Below are positions 17,707 to 29,225 of a DNA stretch of 64,000 nucleotides, piece after piece (positions within the stretch are counted from its first letter, which is position 1; each line of letters begins with the position of its first letter). This stretch comes from Archangium gephyra (GTDB lineage Bacteria; Myxococcota; Myxococcia; Myxococcales; Myxococcaceae). The notes under the pieces were generated by a model, which was not told where the DNA came from, made no database searches, and worked only from the letters and a program-made list of their open reading frames with translations. The DNA is taken from the NCBI GenBank assembly GCA_003243425.1, contig QFQP01000013.1, forward strand, positions 124,001-188,000. The letters run 5' to 3'. Both the position numbers and the translations under genes were made by a program.

Positions 17707-19113
17707 ATGACTCACGCTCTCGCTGCCGTCGTGCTGTGCGCCGGGAAGGGCACGCGCATGAAGTCGGATCGCGCGAAGGTGCTTCACCCGATTCTTGGTC
17801 GGCCGCTCGCCTGGTACCCGATCTCCACTGCGTACGAGATTGGTGCGCAGCAGGTCGTGGCCGTCGTCGGTCACCAGTCAGAAGAGGTGAAGGCTTCGCT
17901 CACCACGCACCTGCCGGGTCAGGTGCCGCAGTTCGCCATGCAGGTGCAGCAACGCGGCACCGGTGACGCCGTCGCCGCCGCGCGGGGCGCGCTCACCGGT
18001 TTTCAGGGCGCCGTCCTCATTCTCTATGGCGACGTTCCGCTGCTGACCGCCGACACGCTCAAGCGTCTCATCGCTGCGTACAACCCCTCGAAGGGCCCGC
18101 TGGCGATGATCAGCTGCCGGCTCGCCGACCCGACTGGTTACGGCCGCGTGCTGCGTGGCGCCAATCACCGCGTGGAAGGCATCGTCGAGCAGAAGGACGC
18201 CACCGACGAGCAGCGCCGCATCAACGAAGTGAACGCGGGCATCTACGTGGTCGACGCGAAGTTCCTCTGGGGTGCGCTCGAGAAGCTCACGCCGCAGAAC
18301 GCGCAGGGCGAGCTGTACCTCACCGACATCGTCGCGCAGGCCGCGAAGGTCGGTGAAGTCGCCGTCGTGGAAGCAGCCGCCGAAGAGACCGCGGGCGTCA
18401 ACGACCGCGCCGAGCTGGCCGAGCGCGCGGAGATCATCCGTGCGCGCATCAACCTCCGGCACATGAAGGCGGGCGTCACGCTGCAGCACCCGGCGTCGAC
18501 CTTCATCGACGCAGGCGTGGAGATCGGTCCTGAGACCACCATCGGTCCCAACGTCTCGCTTCAGGGCGATTGTGAAATCGGGGCGGGCGTCACCATTGCT
18601 CAGGGTTCGGTGCTCGTGCACACGACCGTTGGCGATGGAGCAGAAGTGAAGCCGTACTCGGTGCTCGAAGATTCACTCGTCGGCCGCAGGTGCCACGTGG
18701 GCCCGTTTGCTCGTCTGCGTCCCGGCACCGTGCTCGATGAAGAGGTGCACGTCGGCAACTTCGTCGAGACCAAGAAGGCGCGGCTGCGCAAGGGCGTGAA
18801 AGCGGGCCACCTCGCGTATCTCGGCGACGCCGACATCGGCGCTGGCAGCAACATCGGCGCGGGCACCATCACCTGCAACTACGACGGCGTCTCCAAGCAC
18901 CAGACGGTGTTGGGCGCTGGCGTGTTCGTCGGCAGTGACACGCAGCTCGTCGCTCCGGTGAACGTGGGGGATGGCGCGTTCATCGCTGCGGGTTCAACCA
19001 TCACTGAAGACGTGCCGGCCGGAGCACTTGCGCTCTCGCGTACGGCGCAGACCACCAAAGAAGGCTGGGCCGAGCGCCGCAAGAAGCTGCTCGAAGGCCT
19101 CAAGGAGAAATGA
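17707..19113 (+). CDS. glmU: Bifunctional UDP-GlcNAc pyrophosphorylase / GlcN-1-P acetyltransferase
   Basis: A 468-aa enzyme making UDP-GlcNAc for peptidoglycan and LPS. The N-terminal nucleotidyltransferase domain opens with VVLCAGKGTRMKSDRAKVLH, with QQRGTGDAVAAA and LYGDVPLL further on. The C-terminal half is a left-handed beta-helix of hexapeptide repeats (ETTIGPNVSLQGDCEIGAGV) with acetyltransferase residues in GAGTITCNYDG. ATG 17707 is preceded by AAAGGGCGG. glmS starts 3 nt after its stop, so the last two steps and the first step of the pathway are in one operon. Confidence 0.96.
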   Translation: MTHALAAVVLCAGKGTRMKSDRAKVLHPILGRPLAWYPISTAYEIGAQQVVAVVGHQSEEVKASLTTHLPGQVPQFAMQVQQRGTGDAVAAARGALTGFQGAVLILYGDVPLLTADTLKRLIAAYNPSKGPLAMISCRLADPTGYGRVLRGANHRVEGIVEQKDATDEQRRINEVNAGIYVVDAKFLWGALEKLTPQNAQGELYLTDIVAQAAKVGEVAVVEAAAEETAGVNDRAELAERAEIIRARINLRHMKAGVTLQHPASTFIDAGVEIGPETTIGPNVSLQGDCEIGAGVTIAQGSVLVHTTVGDGAEVKPYSVLEDSLVGRRCHVGPFARLRPGTVLDEEVHVGNFVETKKARLRKGVKAGHLAYLGDADIGAGSNIGAGTITCNYDGVSKHQTVLGAGVFVGSDTQLVAPVNVGDGAFIAAGSTITEDVPAGALALSRTAQTTKEGWAERRKKLLEGLKEK

Positions 19114-19116
19114 AGC

Positions 19117-20948
<1,832 letters not shown>

Positions 20949-20952
<4 letters not shown>

Positions 20953-21626
20953 GCCACAGCATCACCGAACGCAGCGAGAAGGCCCTGCTCGCGTTGTTTC
21001 CGACCGCGCAGGGCCGCCCCGATGGTCCGACCTGGCTCGTCGATCAGATGGTCGACGCTGAACTGCACCGTCGCGGTCACCCGGACGCGGTGAGCGGAGC
21101 GATTCATGCGCTCGCGCTCAATCAGGGCTCGTTGTTGAAAGAAGAGTACGACCTGTCCACGCACGGTCACTCCGACGGTTGGGTCATCGGCGCGGTGCTG
21201 GTCGATGCGCTCGAGTTCACCGTCTTCAACATGCAGCACGGCTTCAAGAACGGTGACGCTGTGCTGCGGGCGATGGTGGAAGGCATGAAGCAGGTGTGCC
21301 CGACGGCCAAGGTCGTGCGCATTCACACCGATGGCTTCGCGATTCTTCTCGGACCCACGTCAGACACGCGCGTGAGCGCAGACCTGATTCTGAAGCTGCG
21401 TGACGTGCTGCCGGCGCGGGTCGCGGTCGCGGTTCCGGGAAGTCAGCTCAAGTTCACGTTCGGCATGCTGGAGCTCACCGTCGTCGACCCACCGAACTGG
21501 CAAGTGCTCGGGCCGCTGGTGTGGGCCGAGTGCGAGCGTGCGCTCATCATCGCGCGGCGCAAGCCGACGGAAGCACTGCAGCAGCGCCGGGTCGTGATGG
21601 ACGGGCGTCTGCCCGAGCTGCGCTGA
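20949..21626 (+). CDS. Degenerate GGDEF-domain protein
   Basis: A 225-aa protein without signal peptide or membrane segment. Residues ~75-140 follow the pattern of a diguanylate cyclase core: VLVDALEFTVFNMQHGF corresponds to the D..F...N...G helix-strand, NGDAVLRAMVEGM to the GD.VLR helix, and RIHTDGFAILLG to the strand carrying GGDEF. The signature reads HTDGF, so Gly-Gly and the catalytic acidic pair are not conserved and cyclase activity is unlikely. It could bind nucleotide or protein. GTG overlaps the glmS stop (GTGA), so production is coupled to UDP-GlcNAc synthesis. Confidence 0.7.
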
Positions 21627-21655
21627 GGGCCGTGCCTCACGGTCGTGTGTCGGCG

Positions 21656-21946
21656 TCATCGCGGCAGCTTCTGCCGGAGTTCTTCCGCACGCGCCGCATC
21701 ACCCAGCGCTTCGACGAGCTGCAGGTACGCTTCGACACGCGGCTTCTCTCCCAGCAGCTCCACGGCTGACTTCGCGTCGAGCATGTCGAGCACGCGAAAC
21801 TCGACGCCGAGAACTTCGCCGCACGCGTTCTGCAGCACCTGTTTCGATTTCACCTCGTCACCGGCCGTCTTGAGTTTCATCGCGCGCGCCAGCACCTCCG
21901 CGAGCTGCTTCACCAGACGCATCACCGAGTCGCTGCGCGAGAACAT
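21656..21946 (-). CDS. Small helical protein, unknown
   Basis: Predicted 96 aa, almost entirely helical: SDSVMRLVKQLAEVLARAM, a central LGVEFRVLDMLDAKSAVELL, and a TPR-like end VEAYLQLVEALGDAARAEEL. No signal peptide or recognised domain. ATG 21946 is chosen; an ATG six codons upstream (21964) is equally possible and neither has a clear ribosome-binding site. It diverges from the aldehyde dehydrogenase gene. Confidence 0.6.
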   Translation of the reverse strand: MFSRSDSVMRLVKQLAEVLARAMKLKTAGDEVKSKQVLQNACGEVLGVEFRVLDMLDAKSAVELLGEKPRVEAYLQLVEALGDAARAEELRQKLPR

Positions 21947-22049
21947 ACGCGCCACTGTGTGCATGAAACGCGACGAGGCAAGGCGCGCATTGACGGTGCT
22001 TTCTCAACGCGAAAAGGTGCGCTCCGCCCCGTCTTCCCCGAGGAAAATC

Positions 22050-23477
22050 ATGCAGGGTCCCAACGAGACCAGCGCCGTTCGCCGCGCGTACGACGTGCTT
22101 CGCAAGGCCGCCAACGAGCGCCCCTTCCTCGACGCGGACGCGCGTGAAGAGCTGCTCGAGCGCTTCATTCGGTTGTTCGTGAAGTACGAGAGCGACATCG
22201 TCACCGCCATCAGCGACGACTTCGGTCACCGCGTGCGGCTGGAGTCGATGACCGCTGACGTGATGATTCCTCTGGATGGTGCGCGCTACGCGAAGAAGCA
22301 CGTGCGGGAGTGGATGCAGCGCAAGCCGGTGAACACCAGCCCGCTCTTCATTCCCAGCCAGGCGTTCATCGAGCCGGTGCCGCTCGGCGTGGTGGGCATC
22401 ATCTCGCCGTGGAACTACCCGGTCGATCTCGCGTTGGGGCCCTCCATCGCCGCGTTCGCCGCCGGCAACCGCGTGTTGCTCAAGCCCTCGGAGCTGACGC
22501 CGAAGGTCTCGGAGCTGCTGGCGAAGATGGTCGCCGAGTACTTCCAGCCCGACGAGTTCGCCGTGGTGCAGGGCGGCGCTGACGTGGCGAGGGAGGTCAC
22601 CGCGCTGCCGCTCGATCACATTCTCTTCACCGGTTCGACGCAGGTCGGCCGTCACGTCGCGCGCGCGGCGGCCGAGAACCTCGTGCCCACCACGCTGGAG
22701 CTCGGCGGCAAGTCGCCCGTCGTGGTGCACCAGAGCTACAACATCGAGCGCGCCGCCTCACGCATCGCCATCGGCAAGACGTTCAACGCCGGCCAGACCT
22801 GCATCGCGCCCGACTACGCGCTCGTTCCCAAAGCCAAAGCAGAGGCCTTCGCGGAGCACGTGAAGCACGCGCTCATCAAGCAGCACCCGAACGGCGAAGG
22901 CTTCACCACCATGGCGAGCGACCGTGGGCTCGCGCGCATGAACGCATTGTTGGAAGACGCGAAGGCGAAGGGCGCACGTGTCATCGAGACCTTCAAGGCG
23001 AAGGAAGGTACGCGCGGTTTCTCGCCCGTCGTTCTGCTCGACGTGAAGGACGACATGCAGGTGATGCAGGAGGAGATCTTCGGGCCGATTCTGCCCGTCG
23101 AGACCTACGAGAGCAGCGTCGACGAGGCGTTCGCGCGCATCAATTCGCGGCCGCGCCCGCTCGCGTTCTATTACTTCGACGACGATCAGGAGCGCATCGA
23201 CAAGGCGCTCCACAAGGTCACCTCGGGTGGCGTGGTGGTCAACGACACGCTGGTGCACTTCGCCCAGGAAGAGCTTCCCTTCGGCGGCGTGGGCGCAAGC
23301 GGCATGGGCGCCTACCACGGCGTGAAGGGCTTCGAGACCTTCAGCCACATGCGCTCGGTGCTGCAGGCCAGCAAGGCGAGCGCCGCCTACAACATGCTCA
23401 AGCCGCCATTCAGCGGCCTCGTCTACAAGTCTGTCGAGGTGCTGATTCGCGGCGCGAAGGGCCTGCTCGGTCGCTGA
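22050..23477 (+). CDS. Coniferyl aldehyde dehydrogenase-like enzyme
   Basis: A 475-aa NAD(P)-dependent aldehyde dehydrogenase. It has GIISPWNYPVDLALGP, the cofactor segment LFTGSTQVGRHVARAAAEN, general base Glu in TLELGGKSPVVV and catalytic Cys in FNAGQTCIAPDY. The C-terminal FSHMRSVLQ and the short length are typical of the CalB/membrane-associated fatty aldehyde dehydrogenase branch. Substrates in the family range from aromatic to long-chain aldehydes. ATG 22050 has GAGGAAA upstream. It converges with the AAA+ gene, whose stop abuts its own. Confidence 0.88.
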   Translation: MQGPNETSAVRRAYDVLRKAANERPFLDADAREELLERFIRLFVKYESDIVTAISDDFGHRVRLESMTADVMIPLDGARYAKKHVREWMQRKPVNTSPLFIPSQAFIEPVPLGVVGIISPWNYPVDLALGPSIAAFAAGNRVLLKPSELTPKVSELLAKMVAEYFQPDEFAVVQGGADVAREVTALPLDHILFTGSTQVGRHVARAAAENLVPTTLELGGKSPVVVHQSYNIERAASRIAIGKTFNAGQTCIAPDYALVPKAKAEAFAEHVKHALIKQHPNGEGFTTMASDRGLARMNALLEDAKAKGARVIETFKAKEGTRGFSPVVLLDVKDDMQVMQEEIFGPILPVETYESSVDEAFARINSRPRPLAFYYFDDDQERIDKALHKVTSGGVVVNDTLVHFAQEELPFGGVGASGMGAYHGVKGFETFSHMRSVLQASKASAAYNMLKPPFSGLVYKSVEVLIRGAKGLLGR

Positions 23478-24980
23478 TCACGAAGCCGGCCGCGTGCGGC
23501 TCTTCGCCCACGCGCGCAGCTTCGCGACCTCCTCCGCCATGGTGACCGCCAGCGGAGGCGTCTCCTTCGCGGCGTTCTCCAGATGTTCGCCGCTCAGCTC
23601 CTGCTCGTCGGCGAAGGCATCGAAGAGCGCAGCGACGATCACCTGCTCCAACTCGGCGCCACTGAACGAGTCGGTCAGCTTCGCGAGCTCGGCGACGGGA
23701 AACTTCGAGGGGTCGCGCTTTCTCTTCTTGAGCTGAATCTCGAGGATCGACGCGCGCTCCGCTTCGCTCGGCAGGTCGACGAAGAAGATCTCGTCGAAGC
23801 GACCCTTGCGCAACAACTCGGGCGGGAGCGCGTCGATGCGGTTGGCGGTCGCCACCACGAACACCGACGACGTCTTTTCCTGCAGCCAGGTCAGCAACGT
23901 ACCGAGCACGCGCGCGGCGACGCCGGTGTCGTTCGCGCCGCCTCCAGAACCGGCGAGACCCTTTTCGATCTCGTCGATCCACAACACCACCGGAGAGAGG
24001 CTCTCGACCGCGCGAATCGCCTTGCGCAGGTTCTCTTCTGAGCTGCCGACGAGCCCCGAGAAGATGCGGCCCATGTCGAGACGTACCAACGGCAACCGCC
24101 AACTGGTGGCGATGGCTTTCGCCGTCAGGCTCTTGCCGCAGCCCTGAACGCCGAGCAGCAGCAGCCCCTTGGGCGCCGGCAACCCGAACGCGCGCGCCTT
24201 CTCTCCGAACGCATTTTTCCGGCGCTCCAGCCACCGCTTCAGGTGCGTGAGCCCGCCGACGTCTGACAACGTCTGATCCGTCGCGTAGTACTCGAGCAGG
24301 CCCGACTTGCGGATGACCTGACTCTTCTCGTCGAGGATCAACTGCAGGTCTGAGCCATCGAGCTTGTTGTCGCGGGCGATGGCCTTGGCGAACGCGTTCT
24401 CAGCCTCCGACAAGGTGAGGCCATGCGCTGCGGCCACGAGTTGGTCTGCCTGCTCCGCGGACAGTTCCACCGTCGCCTTGCGGTTCCTGGTCACCACGCG
24501 CGCGATGTCGCGAAGCAGCGCGAGCAGGTCGGCACGCGACGGCAACGGCACGTCGATCACCGACACGTCCTTCTCCAACTCGTCGGGCAGCTTCAGCGAC
24601 GGAGCGATGACCAGCACCGTCGTGTACGCCGTCTTCAACGCCGTCCCCAGCTCGCGCAGCGCGCGCACCACCACGGGGTCGTCGAGGTGCCGATGGAAGT
24701 CCTTCAGCAGCACCAGCGACGGCTTCGCGAGCTTCTGAATCTGCACCAGCGCCAGCGCCGGGTTGTCGCTCTCTTCGACCGGAGGTCCACGGTGCTGGCC
24801 GGTGAACGTGCGCAGGCCGCGGGTTGCAGTCCACTCCACGAGCTCTTTGCCGTGTGAACGCGCGAGTTCTGCGAGCAGCGTCTCCACCCGCTGCTCCTCG
24901 TAGGTCACCAGATACAGCAGCGGGTACCGCGCACGAATCAGCGTGTCGACTTCGCGAAGGAAGGCCGGCTGGTCAGACAT
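23478..24980 (-). CDS. AAA+ ATPase, Ycf46-like
   Basis: A 500-aa cytoplasmic ATPase. The N-terminal ~230 residues form a degenerate AAA-like domain (YPLLYLVTYEEQRVETLLAE) as in Ycf46/slr0374 proteins. The second half is a complete AAA module: Walker A GVQGCGKSLTAKA, Walker B VVLWIDEIEKG, sensor 1 VVATANRIDAL and arginine-finger region LLRKGRFDEIF. Ycf46 family members have been linked to carbon-stress responses in cyanobacteria; the role here is unknown. ATG 24980 is preferred over ATG 24989 (MAAMSDQ). It follows the cytochrome gene by 20 nt and may be the end of that operon. Confidence 0.82.
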   Translation of the reverse strand: MSDQPAFLREVDTLIRARYPLLYLVTYEEQRVETLLAELARSHGKELVEWTATRGLRTFTGQHRGPPVEESDNPALALVQIQKLAKPSLVLLKDFHRHLDDPVVVRALRELGTALKTAYTTVLVIAPSLKLPDELEKDVSVIDVPLPSRADLLALLRDIARVVTRNRKATVELSAEQADQLVAAAHGLTLSEAENAFAKAIARDNKLDGSDLQLILDEKSQVIRKSGLLEYYATDQTLSDVGGLTHLKRWLERRKNAFGEKARAFGLPAPKGLLLLGVQGCGKSLTAKAIATSWRLPLVRLDMGRIFSGLVGSSEENLRKAIRAVESLSPVVLWIDEIEKGLAGSGGGANDTGVAARVLGTLLTWLQEKTSSVFVVATANRIDALPPELLRKGRFDEIFFVDLPSEAERASILEIQLKKRKRDPSKFPVAELAKLTDSFSGAELEQVIVAALFDAFADEQELSGEHLENAAKETPPLAVTMAEEVAKLRAWAKSRTRPAS

Positions 24981-25000
24981 GGCCGCCATTCTGCGAGGAC

Positions 25001-25702
25001 TCAGTCCTCGTCGTCTTCCTCTTCTTCGTCGTCGTGTTCGGGCTCGACATGACGGCGTGCAACGGTGCGGAGGTAGTCGGTGATGGCCTTCACCTGCGCG
25101 GCGCTCAGCTCGTCCCTGCGCCACGCCGGCATGTACGACTCGGCGTCGCTGAACTTGTTGCGCCCGTGGCCTTCGCGCACCGCTTCTTCGATCTCTTCAG
25201 GCTCGTCAGCGGCGTCTTTGAAGATGTCCTCGTCGCTGCGGCCACCCGAGCCATTCACGCCGTGGCAGTTGCCGCAGAAGCGCGTGTAGAGACCCTGACC
25301 GTCGGTCGGCATCTCGACGCCGTGCAGGAAGTCGAACACCTTGTTCAGCTGCACGTCACTCAGGCTCGCGGTGCTGATGGGCGTCATGCCCGCCGCGTAG
25401 GTGTGCTCGTCGCGACCGGTGCGAACCACCCACGACGCATACGCGCGCACGGGAGAACGAATCTGGTACGCCAGCTCACTGCCTTCTCCGCTCGCGCCAT
25501 GGCAACTGCCGCAGCGCCGCGTGTAGAGCAGCTCACCGGTCTCTTCCTGTGGTTGCTCGACGCCCGCGTCGGGAACCGGCCCGATGACACCTGCATCGTG
25601 CTGGTCAGGACTGCGGGGCGTCATCGGCTCACCGACGACCTCGCCTTCGCAGGCGGAAAGGGCGGTGACACAGCACAGCAGCGCGATTGAGCGGACGTTC
25701 AT
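25001..25702 (-). CDS. Diheme c-type cytochrome lipoprotein
   Basis: A 233-aa lipoprotein (signal ends LSAC-EGE). Two heme c sites are visible, CGSCH and CGNCH, each in its own cytochrome c domain with distal Met candidates (AAGMTPIS, SYMPAW). The C-terminus is an unusually acidic tail of Asp/Glu/His. Probably an electron carrier on the periplasmic face. Its ATG overlaps the stop of the upstream five-repeat lipoprotein gene (ATGA), placing it in the leftward run that begins at the Fur-like site near 29.2 kb. Confidence 0.88.
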   Translation of the reverse strand: MNVRSIALLCCVTALSACEGEVVGEPMTPRSPDQHDAGVIGPVPDAGVEQPQEETGELLYTRRCGSCHGASGEGSELAYQIRSPVRAYASWVVRTGRDEHTYAAGMTPISTASLSDVQLNKVFDFLHGVEMPTDGQGLYTRFCGNCHGVNGSGGRSDEDIFKDAADEPEEIEEAVREGHGRNKFSDAESYMPAWRRDELSAAQVKAITDYLRTVARRHVEPEHDDEEEEDDED

Positions 25703-27927
25703 GGGATTCGGAGGTCGAGCGCGAACGAGCCGGGCGGGACACCCACCACGATCAACTTCACCGTCTTGCTGACGCTGGCGGAGTTGGTCCACTCGAGCGT
25801 TTCGGCGGCGCTCGCGGCACCGGTGTTGGCGTTGGCCAGACACGCCGTGATGTTGCGACACGCACCGTCCACGAGGTTCATCGCGATGTCGGTGCCGGTC
25901 TGCGGCGTGGCGATCGCCACCAACTTCTTCCCGGCCGGCACTTCGAGCTCGTACACGACGTCCGGCAGGCTGTTGGCGATGACGCAGCCGGTGGCGGTGG
26001 AAGCGACCGACGTGTCGTTCGTCGAGCCCACGAGCGTGGTGTTGATGGTCTGTGCCGTGGTGACGATCGGCGCGTCACACGTTTCTCCCGGAGGAATCGG
26101 GCCGATGTCGGTGGTGAGCGTGAAGTTCGTGTCGGTGGAGTCCTTCTCGTAGTCAGCCACCACCATGAAGACATCGACCGGGGCCGCGCTGGTATTCACG
26201 AAGCCACCTTTTTCGACCTGGTTGCGCACCGTGAAATCGAAGCCACCGGCGCAGGTGCGCGGCAGTGCCTCGCACGTAGCAGCAGTACCGACGATGAAGT
26301 TCACGACGCCGTCAAAGCCACCGTCAGCCGCGTCGGGGACTAACGTCGCCGTCAGCTTCTCTCCGGCTCCGACACGCGCGCGGTACACACGGTCTGCGCC
26401 GCCCGCCTGAAAACAGCCCGTGCCCACGCCGCCGTAGTCACCCACGAAGCCGGCGAGCGAACCGTTGATCGTGCCCGCGTCGGGCAGCGACGACTGGTTG
26501 GTCGTGCACGTGTCGTCGGCGGCGGGCGTGTCGAGCGCGTAGTCGATGACGTAGTCGATGCCGCTGGTGACGGTCGAATCGACGATGGCGAAGTAGTTGA
26601 GCGCTGCGGCGCCGGTGTTGAAGACCGTGAGCGCTTCGGGCTGACCGGCGGGCCCCGCGTTGGTGCCGGTGCTGCACACACGCGGCGACACGTTGCACGC
26701 CGCCATCGCGCCGTTGAGCAGGTTCAAGCTCGGGTTGAGGCCTCCGTCCGCTGGCGTCACCGTGACACGGCCGCGCTGACTCGGAGGGACCACGAACGCG
26801 TACGCGCGATCGGGACCCTGGTAGCCGGAACTCGCACAGCCCACGTACCCATTCTGCAGGGCGTAGTCGTTCGAGAAGCCCACGGTGGTGTGCGCGAGGT
26901 TGGCGCCGTCGGTCAACACCGTCGCGCCCTCACACACGTCGTCTGCGCCGGGGTTGCTCAGCGTCGCCGAGACGCTGAAGGGACCGATGGTGTCGCCGTA
27001 GGCGTCGACGACGATGAAGAGCTCCACGGGGGCTGCCGTCGCGTTCTTCCACGACAGCGTCTCGGCGCCGTTGTTCCCCGTGGCGTCGGCGTTGGCGACG
27101 CAGGTCACTCCACATGACGCAGCGCTCGTCGCAGCCGAGAGCATCGCGTCGAGACCTCCGGCGCCCTGCGCAGTGAAGGTCACCAGGTTTCCCGCGGGCA
27201 CCGTGATCTTGAACGCGCGGTCAGGCCCGACGTCGTTCGCGCAGCTCATCGAGCCCGGGTAGTCGCCGCTGAACCCGATGAGCTCCTGCGCCGCCAGCGG
27301 CGTGCCCGGCTGCAACGGCGTCGCGCTGCCACACGCGTCACCTGCGGTGAGTGGCTCGAAGGAGACTTCGAGAATGAAGTCGCCGGAGGTGCCCTTGCCG
27401 TCGCCACCGTCCGCACCGGCTTGCACTCGGGCGCGATACGAGTCGACGACCACGAACACCGTGCGCTCCGTCGCCGCGTCGTTGAGCCACTCGAGCGACT
27501 CCTGCCCACCTTCCGAAGCGTCGACGCCCGCAAGACAGGCCACGTCGGTCGCACCGCAGTCGCCAAGGATGTAGAGCGATGGATCGAACGAGTGGCCTTC
27601 GGTGCTGATCGACGACACGCCGAGCTTCACGCGGTGACCTGCGGGAACGGCGAGGCTGAACACCACGTCTTCAGCCTCGTTCACGTAGCCCGTGCAGTCC
27701 GGCTTGTAGTCGCGCGCCGCGCCCTTCGTGGTGCCGCTGTACGTACCCGCACCTGGAATCACCTCCGCCGTCTGGCAGGTGTCGTTGATGCCCGCGGTGC
27801 CGCCACCGCCGCCGGTCATCCCGTCGCCGCCGCCACTCGCTCCGCCCGTGCCGCCGTCAGGCGTCGGTGTTCCACCACATGCTGCAAGACCTGCGGCCGC
27901 GAGACACACCCATGCCCGGAAACGCAT
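25699..27927 (-). CDS. Lipoprotein with five PPC-like repeats
   Basis: A 742-aa lipoprotein: signal ends LAAC-GGT, then a Gly-rich linker. Five repeats of ~125-135 residues each begin with an acidic-Cys motif (NDTCQTAEVI, GDACGSATPL, DDVCEGATVL, DDTCTTNQSS, GETCDAPIVT) and carry conserved D.V(Y/F)...VPAG.......P strands and a closing E(T/A)L.W.N. The pattern is that of myxobacterial PPC-like beta sandwiches with one disulfide each. Binding partner unknown. Coupled to the cytochrome by an ATGA overlap. Confidence 0.82.
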   Translation of the reverse strand: MRFRAWVCLAAAGLAACGGTPTPDGGTGGASGGGDGMTGGGGGTAGINDTCQTAEVIPGAGTYSGTTKGAARDYKPDCTGYVNEAEDVVFSLAVPAGHRVKLGVSSISTEGHSFDPSLYILGDCGATDVACLAGVDASEGGQESLEWLNDAATERTVFVVVDSYRARVQAGADGGDGKGTSGDFILEVSFEPLTAGDACGSATPLQPGTPLAAQELIGFSGDYPGSMSCANDVGPDRAFKITVPAGNLVTFTAQGAGGLDAMLSAATSAASCGVTCVANADATGNNGAETLSWKNATAAPVELFIVVDAYGDTIGPFSVSATLSNPGADDVCEGATVLTDGANLAHTTVGFSNDYALQNGYVGCASSGYQGPDRAYAFVVPPSQRGRVTVTPADGGLNPSLNLLNGAMAACNVSPRVCSTGTNAGPAGQPEALTVFNTGAAALNYFAIVDSTVTSGIDYVIDYALDTPAADDTCTTNQSSLPDAGTINGSLAGFVGDYGGVGTGCFQAGGADRVYRARVGAGEKLTATLVPDAADGGFDGVVNFIVGTAATCEALPRTCAGGFDFTVRNQVEKGGFVNTSAAPVDVFMVVADYEKDSTDTNFTLTTDIGPIPPGETCDAPIVTTAQTINTTLVGSTNDTSVASTATGCVIANSLPDVVYELEVPAGKKLVAIATPQTGTDIAMNLVDGACRNITACLANANTGAASAAETLEWTNSASVSKTVKLIVVGVPPGSFALDLRIP

Positions 27928-27939
27928 TTCGAAACTCCG

Positions 27940-28632
27940 TCAGTTGTAGATGAACGTCACGGTGTCGAAGCGGACGTTCCAGCCAGCGCCGGCGTCCGGT
28001 CCGAGACCGATGGTGAAGGTCGGTGACGGCAACGAGCCGCCTGCGTCGAGCATCGGCTGCTTGTCGACGACGATGGCGTCGCCGATCTTGAAGCTGACGA
28101 AGCGTGTGCCGCCGTCGTGACCCACGTCGAGCCGCACCGAGGACCAGTCAGTCGACGGCAGCGCGAGCGAACCCAGCGTGTCTCCGTCAGCGGTCACCGA
28201 CAGCTCGTTGGCCGCGTTCAGCCACACGCCGTAGTGCTCACTGGGTCGGGAGATCGACAACACCTCGACCACACCGGAGGCCGGCTTCGCCTCGACGCGC
28301 AGTTGCACGAACGTCTTGAAGGTCAACGTGCCATCGACGGTCTTCGACAGCGTGACGTGCGCACCGTCACGCGTGGAGCGCATCGAGACCGACTTCGGCG
28401 CTGTCGTCGACGTGCTCTGGTCGACCGTGGCGTCGCCGCCGAGGTCGTGGAGCGAGTCGAATGCGCCCGGCAGCGCGAACTCGTCGAAGTCTTCGCAGAA
28501 CTCGAGCGTGGGTCGTCCGAAGCAGAACGCCGTCGGCGGAGGGTTCGAACCTGCATCCGGTCCTGCGTCAGCCTCCGAAGTGGGGCTGCCGCAGGCGGCA
28601 CACAGCGCAACCAGCGGCAGCAAGTACCTCAT
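27940..28632 (-). CDS. LamG-like lipoprotein
   Basis: A 230-aa lipoprotein (MRYLLPLVALCAAC) with a PDAG linker. The mature domain opens with FCEDFDEFALPGAFD and continues with strands resembling a concanavalin A/LamG jelly roll (LTFKTFVQLRVEA, HYGVWLNAANELSVTA, WSSVRLDVGHDG), ending WNVRFDTVTFIY. Such domains often bind glycans. The ATG shares bases with the TAA of the DUF4920 gene (TAATG), so translation is coupled to it. Confidence 0.75.
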   Translation of the reverse strand: MRYLLPLVALCAACGSPTSEADAGPDAGSNPPPTAFCFGRPTLEFCEDFDEFALPGAFDSLHDLGGDATVDQSTSTTAPKSVSMRSTRDGAHVTLSKTVDGTLTFKTFVQLRVEAKPASGVVEVLSISRPSEHYGVWLNAANELSVTADGDTLGSLALPSTDWSSVRLDVGHDGGTRFVSFKIGDAIVVDKQPMLDAGGSLPSPTFTIGLGPDAGAGWNVRFDTVTFIYN

Positions 28633-29210
28633 TACTTCTTGCGCCACATTTCGACGCCGTTGGCCGTGAAGCCGACCTGCGTGACGCTGCCGTCGGCGTT
28701 CTTGGTGCCGAACACGTACCCCTCCGCCTCGTACTCGGCGACCTGGTTGGCGGTGATGGTCTCGACCTTCACGGTGCCCTGGAAGCGCACGTCGGCGCTG
28801 CGCGAATCGAGCGGCACGAAGAATCTGTAGTTCACGAAGCGCACCGTCATCGAGCTGCTCTTGGCGTCGCGCACCGAGCGGACCTCCATCCAGCAGCCGC
28901 GCACCTGACACGACGCGCGGACGATGCCCCGCGTCTCGATGGTGCGGTTCACGTACTTCGAGGGGTTGGCGACCAGCTCGTCGAAGTCGACCGCCTCGAC
29001 GTTCTCCTGGCGCCTGTAGTTGGCGGCGAACAGCTCCGGCGCGGTGTCAGGCAGCGGGGGCAGCTCGTCCGTCTCTTCAGGAACCATCGGGTTGGGCGTG
29101 ACCGGAGTCACCGGCTGCTCACCGATCGGCAGCTGCTCTGGGAGCTTTTCGACGCCACAGGCGCTGAGCGCCAGCACGGCCACCATCGTCGCGAAACGAA
29201 GAGAGTTCAT
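28632..29210 (-). CDS. DUF4920-type lipoprotein
   Basis: A 192-aa lipoprotein: signal peptide ends LSAC-GVE, then a Pro/Glu linker. Residues ~75-190 match the DUF4920 pattern, an OB-like fold with the Cys pair in ASCQVRGCWMEVR, suggesting metal or disulfide chemistry, and a VRFVNYRFFVPLD strand. First gene of a leftward run of four coupled or closely spaced lipoprotein genes. A Fur-box-like dyad lies 16-36 nt upstream of its start, which suggests iron control. Confidence 0.78.
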   Translation of the reverse strand: MNSLRFATMVAVLALSACGVEKLPEQLPIGEQPVTPVTPNPMVPEETDELPPLPDTAPELFAANYRRQENVEAVDFDELVANPSKYVNRTIETRGIVRASCQVRGCWMEVRSVRDAKSSSMTVRFVNYRFFVPLDSRSADVRFQGTVKVETITANQVAEYEAEGYVFGTKNADGSVTQVGFTANGVEMWRKK

Positions 29211-29225
29211 GGTGGCTGCGAATAT

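Noticed and set aside
19114..19116. glmS ribozyme or leader upstream of glmS
   Set aside because: Only 3 nt separate glmU and glmS, so there is no room for a ribozyme.
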